Part shown: positions 44,761-51,642 of the stretch, piece by piece | Position numbering within the stretch: the stretch's first letter is position 1 | Layout: each line of letters starts with the position of its first letter | DNA from: a virus | IMG/VR virus record: IMGVR_UViG_3300028596_000009 | Coordinates: 62,001 to 126,000 of that record | Strand: one strand, 5' to 3' | Length of the DNA: 64,000 bases | Notes under the pieces: generated by a model | Seen by the model: only the letters and a program-made list of their open reading frames with translations | Told to the model about the DNA's origin: nothing | Database searches by the model: none | Program-made: the position numbers and the translations under genes

Positions 44761-45014
44761 TCACCGCCGAGCTGAAGCTTCACCGCCGGTTCATCAAGGG
44801 TGTCGAGCTGAACTTCCCCGGCGTGCCGGAGGTCGGTCAGTTCGTCACCCTCCACGACGGCCTGGTCAACGAGAAGACCCGGGACCTCGTCATGAACGGC
44901 GCCCCCATCGACTCCCAGACCATCTTCCAGATCACCCGCGTCGAGTGGACCGCCGAACGGCTTCACGCCCCGGCCCGCATGGTCGTACACATGGACCACA
45001 AGGGCGGCGTGTAG
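44757..45014 (+). CDS. tandem paralogue 3 (small beta protein)
   Basis: 85 residues; GTG overlaps the previous stop. GVPEVGQFVTLHDG and QITRVEWTAER match the family turn and strand. Overlaps the next gene's GTG by one base. Confidence 0.68.
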   Translation: MITAELKLHRRFIKGVELNFPGVPEVGQFVTLHDGLVNEKTRDLVMNGAPIDSQTIFQITRVEWTAERLHAPARMVVHMDHKGGV

Positions 45015-45265
45015 TGGAGCTGTGGAGCTGGACCCTGATGGGCATCGGCATCACCGGCCTCTACCTGGCCGGACGCAAGAGCGCCTGGGGGTGGGCCATC
45101 GGATTCGGCGTCCAGCCCCTGTGGGTCGCCTACGCGATGGCCACCGAGCAGTACGGCTTCATTGTCGGAGCCATCGCCTACGGTGCGGTCAACGCCCGCA
45201 ACTTCCTCCGCTGGAAGAGGGAGGAGAAGCAGGAGAAGAGCAGGGCGGTCGAGAAGGCCGCCTGA
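45014..45265 (+). CDS. three-helix membrane protein
   Basis: 83 residues; GTG shares a base with the previous TAG. Three hydrophobic segments (WTLMGIGITGLYLAG; WAIGFGVQPLWVAYAMA; GFIVGAIAYGAVNA) and a charged Lys/Glu tail. Size and topology are compatible with a holin-like protein, but no endolysin is adjacent. Confidence 0.7.
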   Translation: MELWSWTLMGIGITGLYLAGRKSAWGWAIGFGVQPLWVAYAMATEQYGFIVGAIAYGAVNARNFLRWKREEKQEKSRAVEKAA

Positions 45266-45285
45266 ACCACTGGAAAGGAGAAGAC

Positions 45286-45501
45286 GTGAAGCATGGACAG
45301 GAGAGGCGCAAGCAGCCTCTCACCCTGCCTCACCAGGAGGACTTGTCCTCCGACTCCGAAAGGTCCGCTGCGCAGTCCTTCAAGGACAGGATCACGGAGT
45401 ACAACGCCATCCTCGCCACCGGCGACACCGAGGCCGCCGAGGTCTACGCCTGGGAGACCCGGTGGGTGTCCCGTAACGAGTATCGCGGGGCGAGGGGATG
45501 A
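45286..45501 (+). CDS. small charged protein
   Basis: 71 residues, GTG behind GGAAAGGAGAAGAC. Basic start, Ser/Glu/Asp middle and a helical end (EYNAILATGDTEAAEVYAW). No motif. Confidence 0.65.
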   Translation: MKHGQERRKQPLTLPHQEDLSSDSERSAAQSFKDRITEYNAILATGDTEAAEVYAWETRWVSRNEYRGARG

Positions 45502-46010
45502 CCATCATGCGAGACGAGATCGAGCACATAGCCGAAGTCGATCAGTGTGTCGGCTCCTGCTTCACCTGCTGCCCGGGTACTGAGAGGTTCTGGTACCAGT
45601 ACATCGACGAGGCGCTCGGCTGCATCGACGAGCAGGAATCGGTCGCCGAGATCCGCAACAAGGCTGTCGACGACGGTGCGCCGTTCACCATAATCGGCAT
45701 GCTCGACGGCCTGCTGCGAACCCTCCGGGTCTGTGACTGCCGCACCGAGATCTGCTGGTGCGACGTCAGCCCCCAGGACCCGTGGTCGAAGGTCCATCTG
45801 TACAGCCAGGCGGACATCGACTTCACCAACGCCTACCTGAAGACGATGGCCGAGCACATGGCCGCCCAGCTCGACGTCGCCATGCCGGACTACGAGGTGT
45901 CCTTCACCGAACGCCCCGGCACCGGCAACATCTGCTGGTGCGGCCAGACCGTCAGCGCCGCCGACATCGAAGCCCTCGACGCCCACTCCTACTGTTCGCC
46001 GGAGCAGTGA
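45498..46010 (+). CDS. Cys-rich hypothetical protein
   Basis: 170 residues; ATG overlaps the previous stop. Cys groups VGSCFTCCPG (~20), VCDCRTEICWCD (~78-88) and NICWCGQT (~145) suggest two or more zinc sites within an otherwise helical acidic protein. Confidence 0.7.
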   Translation: MTIMRDEIEHIAEVDQCVGSCFTCCPGTERFWYQYIDEALGCIDEQESVAEIRNKAVDDGAPFTIIGMLDGLLRTLRVCDCRTEICWCDVSPQDPWSKVHLYSQADIDFTNAYLKTMAEHMAAQLDVAMPDYEVSFTERPGTGNICWCGQTVSAADIEALDAHSYCSPEQ

Positions 46011-46159
46011 TGACCAAGAACCCCCAGGAACTGTGCGACCGGTGCAGCCACCCGGTCGGCATGCACACCGGAGTCGCGGGCCCGTTCACCCGGGCCTGCC
46101 TGAAGGAGATCGGACGCGGCATCTGCTGCGCCTGCAAGGGTCCCCGCAGCAAGTCCTGA
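46010..46159 (+). CDS. 49-residue zinc-binding microprotein
   Basis: ATG overlaps the previous TGA. LCDRCSHPVGMH (~8-19) and a C-x2-C near 42 (CCAC) make a four-ligand zinc site; basic end (KGPRSKS). Confidence 0.65.
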   Translation: MTKNPQELCDRCSHPVGMHTGVAGPFTRACLKEIGRGICCACKGPRSKS

Positions 46160-46184
46160 CGAGACCCTGACCCCGAGAACCATC

Positions 46185-46213
46185 GGACCGCCCGGCACAC
46201 AGTCGGGCGGTCC
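46185..46213 (+). terminator. intergenic hairpin
   Basis: GGACCGCCCG pairs perfectly with CGGGCGGTCC (10 bp); no T tract. Sits between the zinc microprotein and the protease gene. Confidence 0.55.
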
Positions 46214-46237
46214 ACCCATAAGGAAACGGAGAAGGAC

Positions 46238-46963
46238 ATGAAGAAGAGCACGGCGAAGAAGTCCACGGTCGTCATATCCATGCTGGGCGCCCTGCTGATG
46301 ACGGCGGCCCCGGCCCAGGCTCTGACGCCCGGACAGGTGAGCAGCGGTACCGGCTGGACGCTCGGCTACTCCGACCAGGTCACCTCGATCGCCCCGGTGA
46401 CCTACACGATCACCTTCGACTCGGTCGCCGCCCGCACCCGCCTCAAGCCGTACATGCAGGCCATCGCCACCCACACGCAGACCCTGACGCCGGGCACGAC
46501 GTTCGTCGTCTCGGACACCATCGCCCCGCAGACGTACCCCGGCTGCCAGACCACGCGGACCATCTCGCTGTCCCTGTCGTACCGGCCGACCGGCCAGGCG
46601 GGCATGGCGTGGGGCGGCGCCTGCTACATGCTCAGCGACCACAGCCTGCACTCCGGCCTCATGCGCATCAACACCGAGTGGTGGTACCCGAACTGGTTCT
46701 CGTCCAACGCCACCACGAACGAGCAGTGGATCAAGAACGCGGTCATCCACGAGTTCGGCCACGCCATCGGCCTCGGCCACCCGAACAAGGATCTCGACAA
46801 GGACGGTGTCGTCGAGGCCCACGAGTGCGTGAAGAACACCGACGGCTGGCTCCCCGTCCTGTGCTCCCCGAACGGCGGCAGCCGCAACGCGAACGCGGGC
46901 AAGTGGACGTTCCTGGAGCAGGCGGGCGTGAAGATGCTGACCACCAACTACCAGTACCGCTGA
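46238..46963 (+). CDS. secreted metzincin-type metalloprotease
   Basis: 241 residues, ATG behind AAGGAAACGGAGAAGGAC. A clear Sec signal peptide (KKSTAKK basic start, VVISMLGALLMTAAPAQA core, Ala-x-Ala cleavage near 29). Catalytic motif HEFGHAIGLGH at ~171, the full HExxHxxGxxH zinc signature of metzincins (matrixin-like), followed downstream by Asp-rich calcium-like segment (NKDLDKDGVVEAHEC). Small size fits bacterial snapalysin/matrixin-type enzymes. It would act outside the host cell on proteins of the envelope, spore sheath or competitors. Rare in phages outside virion-bound depolymerases. Function in infection inferred. Confidence 0.85.
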   Translation: MKKSTAKKSTVVISMLGALLMTAAPAQALTPGQVSSGTGWTLGYSDQVTSIAPVTYTITFDSVAARTRLKPYMQAIATHTQTLTPGTTFVVSDTIAPQTYPGCQTTRTISLSLSYRPTGQAGMAWGGACYMLSDHSLHSGLMRINTEWWYPNWFSSNATTNEQWIKNAVIHEFGHAIGLGHPNKDLDKDGVVEAHECVKNTDGWLPVLCSPNGGSRNANAGKWTFLEQAGVKMLTTNYQYR

Positions 46964-46972
46964 CCGCATCGG

Positions 46973-46993
46973 CCTCACGGACGCTCCGTGAGG
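46973..46993 (+). terminator. hairpin after protease gene
   Basis: CCTCACGGA-CGC-TCCGTGAGG, 9-bp perfect stem, 10 bases after the protease stop, without T tract. Confidence 0.5.
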
Positions 46994-47033
46994 TACGGTC
47001 GGATCCAGATCTGCACCCCCAGATCTCCTCGTC

Positions 47034-47066
47034 GAACGGCCCGGCCCCCGACCTGCCGGGCCGTTC
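47034..47066 (+). terminator. intergenic hairpin before glycosyltransferase
   Basis: GAACGGCCCGG pairs perfectly with CCGGGCCGTTC (11 bp), loop of 11. No T tract. Confidence 0.55.
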
Positions 47067-47091
47067 GCATGTCCAGGGATAGGAGCCGAGG

Positions 47092-47823
47092 ATGTCCGTC
47101 GTCGTTCTTGTGCCGTGGTCCGGCCGGTGTCCGCATCGTGAGGCTGCCTGGGAGTGGGTGGCCCGGTGGTACACGGAATCCCACCCTGCCTGGAAGGTGG
47201 TCCGTGGCGAGATCTCCGGTCCGTGGAGCAAGGCGACCGCCGTGGCCGAGGCGCTGAAGCAGACCGATGCCGACATCCTGGTCATCGCTGACGGGGACTG
47301 CGTGGCGCCGGACGTCGGCAAGGCCGTGTTCCATGTGGAGACGGGAACGAAGCGCTGGGCGATCCCGCATCTTCGGGTCCACAGGCTGTCCCAGGAGGCC
47401 ACGGACAGGGTTCTGGCGGGTGAACTCCCGCAGGACGTGGTGCAGACCCTGGACGACTACGACCAGCCTCCCTACCGGGGCATGGCGGGCGGCGGCATCA
47501 CGGTGCTGCGGCGCGAGACCTACCTCGAAGCCCCCATGGACCACCGGTTCGTCGGCTGGGGGCAGGAGGACCAGGCGTGGGCAATCGCCCTGAAGTGCCT
47601 CTTCGGCAACCCCTGGAGGTCCCAGGAGGGCCCACTGTGGCACATGTGGCATCCGCCGCAGGAGCGCATGTCCCGGGAGAAGGGATCGCTTCCTTCGTGG
47701 GATCTCTACAGCTCGTACCGCCGGGTCGCGGCGAACCGGACGAAGATGGCCGAGCTGCTCGATGAGCCCCGCAGGGTGGCCGGACAGGGCCCCGTGAACC
47801 CCGCCCGGCCAGTCACACCCTAG
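47092..47823 (+). CDS. GT-A type glycosyltransferase
   Basis: 243 residues, ATG behind AGGAGCCGAGG. N-terminal VVVLVPWSG strand, metal-binding DGD motif in IADGDCV (~67), and GWGQEDQAWAI (~147-157), the acidic motif of the galactosyltransferase/Glyco_transf_7C type. Transfers a sugar from a nucleotide sugar onto DNA bases, virion protein or host glycan; which one cannot be told. Phage glycosyltransferases commonly protect DNA or alter surface glycans. Ends on a CTAG shared with the convergent minus gene. Confidence 0.85.
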   Translation: MSVVVLVPWSGRCPHREAAWEWVARWYTESHPAWKVVRGEISGPWSKATAVAEALKQTDADILVIADGDCVAPDVGKAVFHVETGTKRWAIPHLRVHRLSQEATDRVLAGELPQDVVQTLDDYDQPPYRGMAGGGITVLRRETYLEAPMDHRFVGWGQEDQAWAIALKCLFGNPWRSQEGPLWHMWHPPQERMSREKGSLPSWDLYSSYRRVAANRTKMAELLDEPRRVAGQGPVNPARPVTP

Positions 47824-48383
47824 GACCCGGCAGGGAAGGGCACGACCACCTGGTAGCTGAAGTTACGTGCCGCGTTGTCGGCGTCCTGGACCAGCATGTC
47901 GAAGATGCCGCCCTCGCCGTACTCGTAGAAGGACTGGGTGACGCCGTCGCCCGGGTTGGTGCCGTTGGGGGAGCCGTCGCCGAAGGTGATGTTCACCGGC
48001 CCGTTGCCCTTGTTGTCGACGGTGATGAACGCCCGGCGGGATCCCGGCACATCGGTGGTGACCTCGACCTCCATGGGCGAGGTCGGGTCGACGGCCAGAT
48101 CCGCCGCCTCGACAGTGATGTGGGTGTCGGTGAACTTCACCTTGGACACCTTGCCGTAGAAGACCTCGCGGCCCGAGCGGTCCATGAGGGAGAGGAACTC
48201 CCGGCCGGGCCAGGAGCGGGAGACCAGGACGTAGGACTCGGCGTCCTCGCCCAGGGTGCGGCGGCACCACGAGACGCAGGCCGTCCAGGTGTTGTCGCCG
48301 AGGCCGACGGCGAGCGACGAGGGCTTCGCCTCGATCTTGGCAGGTATGCCACCTTCTGCGGTGATGTGCACCGTGTACGGCAT
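47820..48383 (-). CDS. beta-rich protein with PKD-like domain
   Basis: 187 residues; start at the ATG behind AAGGAGTTCCGT (longer frame has no ribosome site). The N-terminal half has an HITAEGG ... strand region with one Cys pair; the C-terminal half has INITFGDGSPNG and SFYEYGEGGIFDMLV, a PKD/Ig-like pattern (FGDG ... Y-x-GG). Such domains occur on phage virion surfaces and bind sugars. The stop codon overlaps the glycosyltransferase stop on the opposite strand. Likely a capsid or tail decoration, by analogy. Confidence 0.72.
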   Translation of the reverse strand: MPYTVHITAEGGIPAKIEAKPSSLAVGLGDNTWTACVSWCRRTLGEDAESYVLVSRSWPGREFLSLMDRSGREVFYGKVSKVKFTDTHITVEAADLAVDPTSPMEVEVTTDVPGSRRAFITVDNKGNGPVNITFGDGSPNGTNPGDGVTQSFYEYGEGGIFDMLVQDADNAARNFSYQVVVPFPAGS

Positions 48384-48559
48384 ACGGAACTCCTTCGTTT
48401 GACTGTGTGTCACCTTCCAGGGTGCCTCACAGGATCCGATAAGCAACGGGCTCGTTTGTGCGGTTCTGACGAAGCGTCGGGCGGTTGCCACGAAGGTCCA
48501 GACTGTCGGACGAAACGGTTATCCGGGTGCTGTCAGTGCTCGCATGTACGGTTCCTGAC
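48384..48559. promoter_or_regulatory. divergent intergenic region
   Basis: A 176-base gap between divergent genes. A TACGGT at 48547 lies about 8 bases before the plus-strand GTG, suggesting a leaderless or very short leader. No clear -35, operator repeat or hairpin was seen. Confidence 0.35.
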
Positions 48560-49258
48560 GTGACCGACGACGACACTCAGGTCCGGGCGCGCGCGTTCAT
48601 CCGGGACCTCATTCGCTTGACGATGACCAACCCTTCCGACAGGGACAAGCAACGCCTTCCTGGGCCCAGTGATCTCGCGGATCCCTGTGACGTTTGCCTG
48701 GCGCGAAAGATAGCCCTGGCGTGTGGTATATCCACGCCCGAAGACCACAAGCGGAACTTCTCCCTCAAGGCATGGACGGGTACCGCGACCCACCAGAAGA
48801 TCGAACATGATCTTCCTCGTGTGTACCCCCACGCCGAGCAGGAGATCACGGTCGAGATCGAGGACGTCGAGGGCCTCGGCATGGTCAAGGGACACGTCGA
48901 CCTCTACGTCCCCCAGCACCGCACCATGTGCGACTGGAAGACCACTGACCTGCGGAAACTGAAGACGTATCAGATGAACGGCGTCCCAGCTTCCCACTTC
49001 GGGCAGACGATGCTCTACATGCTCGGGCTGCGCCGTTCCGGCCGCGAAGTCGACACCGCGACCCTGTGCTACATCCCCCGCGACTCGAACAAGGAGTCAG
49101 ATATATGGGTCGCTTCATGCTCCTTCCGAGAGGACGTTGCGGTAGGGTTGCTGGAACGAGCCAGGCGGCTTACGGCCACGGTTCGCGCAGGGGAGTTGGG
49201 CACTCTTGTGCCTGAAGAAGGGTGCTTCCCCTGCACGGTGCAGCCGAATCTGCGGTAA
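48560..49258 (+). CDS. PD-(D/E)XK nuclease, Cas4/RecB-like
   Basis: 232 residues from the GTG; no ribosome site is visible and the frame is open further upstream, so the start is uncertain. PD-(D/E)XK core: GHVDLYVPQ with catalytic Asp (~114), then CDWKTTD with the D-x-K pair (~125-127), followed by GQTMLYMLG (motif III-like Q-x3-Y). Cys residues at ~45-48 (CDVC) and the end (CFPC) fit the Fe-S cluster of Cas4-type enzymes. Phage nucleases of this type make 3' tails for a RecT-like annealing protein, which is encoded next. Confidence 0.85.
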   Translation: MTDDDTQVRARAFIRDLIRLTMTNPSDRDKQRLPGPSDLADPCDVCLARKIALACGISTPEDHKRNFSLKAWTGTATHQKIEHDLPRVYPHAEQEITVEIEDVEGLGMVKGHVDLYVPQHRTMCDWKTTDLRKLKTYQMNGVPASHFGQTMLYMLGLRRSGREVDTATLCYIPRDSNKESDIWVASCSFREDVAVGLLERARRLTATVRAGELGTLVPEEGCFPCTVQPNLR

Positions 49259-49309
49259 CAAAAAGCGCTAGAAAACCACTGGGAATTCTGCATCTTCTGA
49301 GGAGAACGC

Positions 49310-50392
49310 GTGACGCTTCCCGCTGCACAGCCACCCCCGTCCGGGGCCCTGGTGGTCGCCCCCGCCAAGATCCTCACCTCGAACGAGCGGCACGACCTCG
49401 TCAAGTCCCTCTCGGGGTCCACGTTCCTGCCGACGCACTTCAGGAACAACGAGGCGAACATCTTCTACGCGGTCGAACTCGGCCAGTCCTTCGGGCTGGA
49501 GCCGGTCTCGATCATGAAGAACATCCACGTCTTCGACGACGGACAGGGCCGTATCCAGGCCGCCCTCTCGGCGGACCTCATGGTCTCCCTCGCGCGGCGC
49601 GCGGGGCACGTCGTCCACGTGAAGGCCACCAAGTCCAAGGCCATCGCGACCCTCGTGCGCGGCGAACTGCTGACCATGGAGGTCGACCGGCTCAAGGCGC
49701 TGGCCGAACTCGGCCTGCCGCTCAAGGACTACTTCACCTTCGAGGAAGTGTGGTCCGAGGAAGACGCCATGACGGCGGGTCTGCTCGGCAAGGGCAACTG
49801 GAAGAAGTACCCGCGCGCCATGCTCCAGGCCCGAGCGAAGGCCGCCATCGTGCGCGCCGCCGCCTCCGAGGTGCTCATCCAGATGTCCGACGCCTCCGCA
49901 CAGCACGGCGGTCTCATCGTCCACGGCGAGCGCATCATGCCGGTCACCACGCACACGGCCGACGAACTCGGCGACGACTCCTCCTTCGAAGTGGACGGCG
50001 AGATCCGGATCGAGCGCGCCGACCGTGCCTCCAGGAGCAGGACCGCGCCGGTACGGATGAACGCTGACGTCCAGGCCCCGGCGAAGCCCGTCCAGGCGCC
50101 TGCCGCCATCCCGGCCCAGCCCTCCGGCATCCCGAAGCAGACCAACCAGGAAGTCGTCGACTACGTCAAGGCGAACACCGCCACCTCCGTGGCGAAGACC
50201 GCGAACGACATAGCCGAGAACGCCGGGTTCACGGCGGACGACAAGACGAAGCGCCTGATCGCTCTGCACGCCGCGCTGAAGTACCTCGGTCGCCTCACCG
50301 AGAAGATCGAAGCCCCCGAAGGCGTCATGCCCATCGGAGATTTCATCGTCTCGCTGACCACCCAGGTCAAGTCCGCCGCCCCGGCGAAGTAA
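49310..50392 (+). CDS. RecT-like single-strand annealing protein
   Basis: 360 residues, GTG behind GAGGAGAACGC. The N-terminal half shows the RecT pattern: FLPTHFRNNEANIFYAVELG, QSFGLEPVSIMKNIHVFDDG and SADLMVSLARRAGHVV, then RAKAAIVRAAASEVL. The C-terminal ~120 residues are linker plus a helical partner domain. It anneals single strands during phage recombination, paired with the nuclease upstream. Family assignment good; activity not tested. Confidence 0.85.
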   Translation: MTLPAAQPPPSGALVVAPAKILTSNERHDLVKSLSGSTFLPTHFRNNEANIFYAVELGQSFGLEPVSIMKNIHVFDDGQGRIQAALSADLMVSLARRAGHVVHVKATKSKAIATLVRGELLTMEVDRLKALAELGLPLKDYFTFEEVWSEEDAMTAGLLGKGNWKKYPRAMLQARAKAAIVRAAASEVLIQMSDASAQHGGLIVHGERIMPVTTHTADELGDDSSFEVDGEIRIERADRASRSRTAPVRMNADVQAPAKPVQAPAAIPAQPSGIPKQTNQEVVDYVKANTATSVAKTANDIAENAGFTADDKTKRLIALHAALKYLGRLTEKIEAPEGVMPIGDFIVSLTTQVKSAAPAK

Positions 50393-50411
50393 CCCCAGAA
50401 GGAGAAGCATC

Positions 50412-51464
50412 ATGACCGACGACCCGTTCGCGAACCTCGGCGCCACCGGCGCGAAGGACGAGCCGCAGGACGCCCCCGCCGCCGTCGCCGTCGCGGAGCC
50501 CAGCTCCGACAGCACGGACCTCGACGACTACTTCGCCACCGAGATGACCATCGGCGAGGAGGAGTTCAAGCAGCCGCAGGAGCGCATCCAGTACAAGATG
50601 CCCGAGGACAAGACGTGGGTCCCCGTCGTCATCCTCGACGCCAAGATCGGCCAGCGCGACATGAACGTGATGGTCGCCAAGGACGGCGAGAAGACCGCCG
50701 AGCTGCGGTCCATCGACCGGTTCGAGCTGGAGTGCCAGCACGCCACCGACGTCTACGGCGAACGTTCCTGGCCGTACCTGCTCTCCGCCCCGGTCTTCGA
50801 CCTGGAGATGCCGACCAAGTCGGGCCGCACCTGGACCAAGTCGTCCGGCCGCAAGCTCCTCGCCGCGACCCGCGTCACCAAGCCGGGCCAGCGCATCACC
50901 AAGGACACGCTCGACGAGCTGGCCGAAGCGATGAAGGGCAAGGTCGTCATGGCCCAGATCCGCATCGTCGAGAAGAAGAACAAGGAGCGCGTCCCGCTCA
51001 AGGACTCCTCCGGCACCATCCTGCGCGCCCGCGTGGACGACGAGGACGAGTACGTGCGCATCGTGAAGAACGACGCGGGCGAGCTGGTCATGGAGGCCAC
51101 CGGCCAGATCTGCCCCGTCGGCGCCGAGTCGCTCCTCAAGGTCGAGGACTACTACCTCATCCCCGATGAGACCGGCCGCATCGTCCACACGATGGAGGAG
51201 ACGATCCGCTACTTCGACAACCTCCAGGACGACGTGGCGCCGGTCCCGAACCGCGACGTGGCGTACACCAGGCTCGACGGCAAGCAGGGCAAGGCTGAGG
51301 TCACCATGGAGACCGTCGGCGCCATGACCACCCGCCCGCTGAAGGTCGGCACCGAGGTCTCCGCCGTCGTCGGCAAGGCCGGTGAGGTCATCCGCCTGTC
51401 GTGGATCGGTTCGGCCTGGAACGAGGTCGAACTCGCCGGGGGAACCGACGTCTTCAAGGGCTGA
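50412..51464 (+). CDS. hypothetical protein in replication/recombination operon
   Basis: 350 residues, ATG behind AGAAGGAGAAGCATC. Acidic disordered start (~1-40), then a beta-rich core with KTWVPVVILDAKIGQRDMNV and several charged strands, and a small C-terminal beta domain (ekerVTMETVGAMTTR...). It may bind single-stranded DNA and its position between RecT-like and primase genes supports a replication role, but no OB-fold signature can be proved by eye. Terminator-like hairpin follows. Confidence 0.7.
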   Translation: MTDDPFANLGATGAKDEPQDAPAAVAVAEPSSDSTDLDDYFATEMTIGEEEFKQPQERIQYKMPEDKTWVPVVILDAKIGQRDMNVMVAKDGEKTAELRSIDRFELECQHATDVYGERSWPYLLSAPVFDLEMPTKSGRTWTKSSGRKLLAATRVTKPGQRITKDTLDELAEAMKGKVVMAQIRIVEKKNKERVPLKDSSGTILRARVDDEDEYVRIVKNDAGELVMEATGQICPVGAESLLKVEDYYLIPDETGRIVHTMEETIRYFDNLQDDVAPVPNRDVAYTRLDGKQGKAEVTMETVGAMTTRPLKVGTEVSAVVGKAGEVIRLSWIGSAWNEVELAGGTDVFKG

Positions 51465-51559
51465 AACCGGTCAGGCCCCGAACGGGCCGCCGCCGGAAGC
51501 CAGGTGGTTGAATCGGGTCATAGCCCACACCACTGAGCGAACGGCCTGAAAGAAGGTGA

Positions 51560-51587
51560 GGGCGGGAGACTTGGATCTCCCGCCCTT
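51560..51587 (+). terminator. intrinsic terminator
   Basis: GGGCGGGAGA pairs perfectly with TCTCCCGCCC (10 bp), loop CTTGGA, followed by TT. Ends the recombination operon about 100 bases before the primase-helicase start. Confidence 0.7.
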
Positions 51588-51642
51588 ACTGGTGGCCGGT
51601 GTCAGGACCGACCGCCAACCGTCGAACGAAGAAGGATCCGCG

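Noticed and set aside
45014-45265. Definite holin call
   Set aside because: Size and three helices fit, but no endolysin or lysis gene is adjacent; kept only as a membrane protein.
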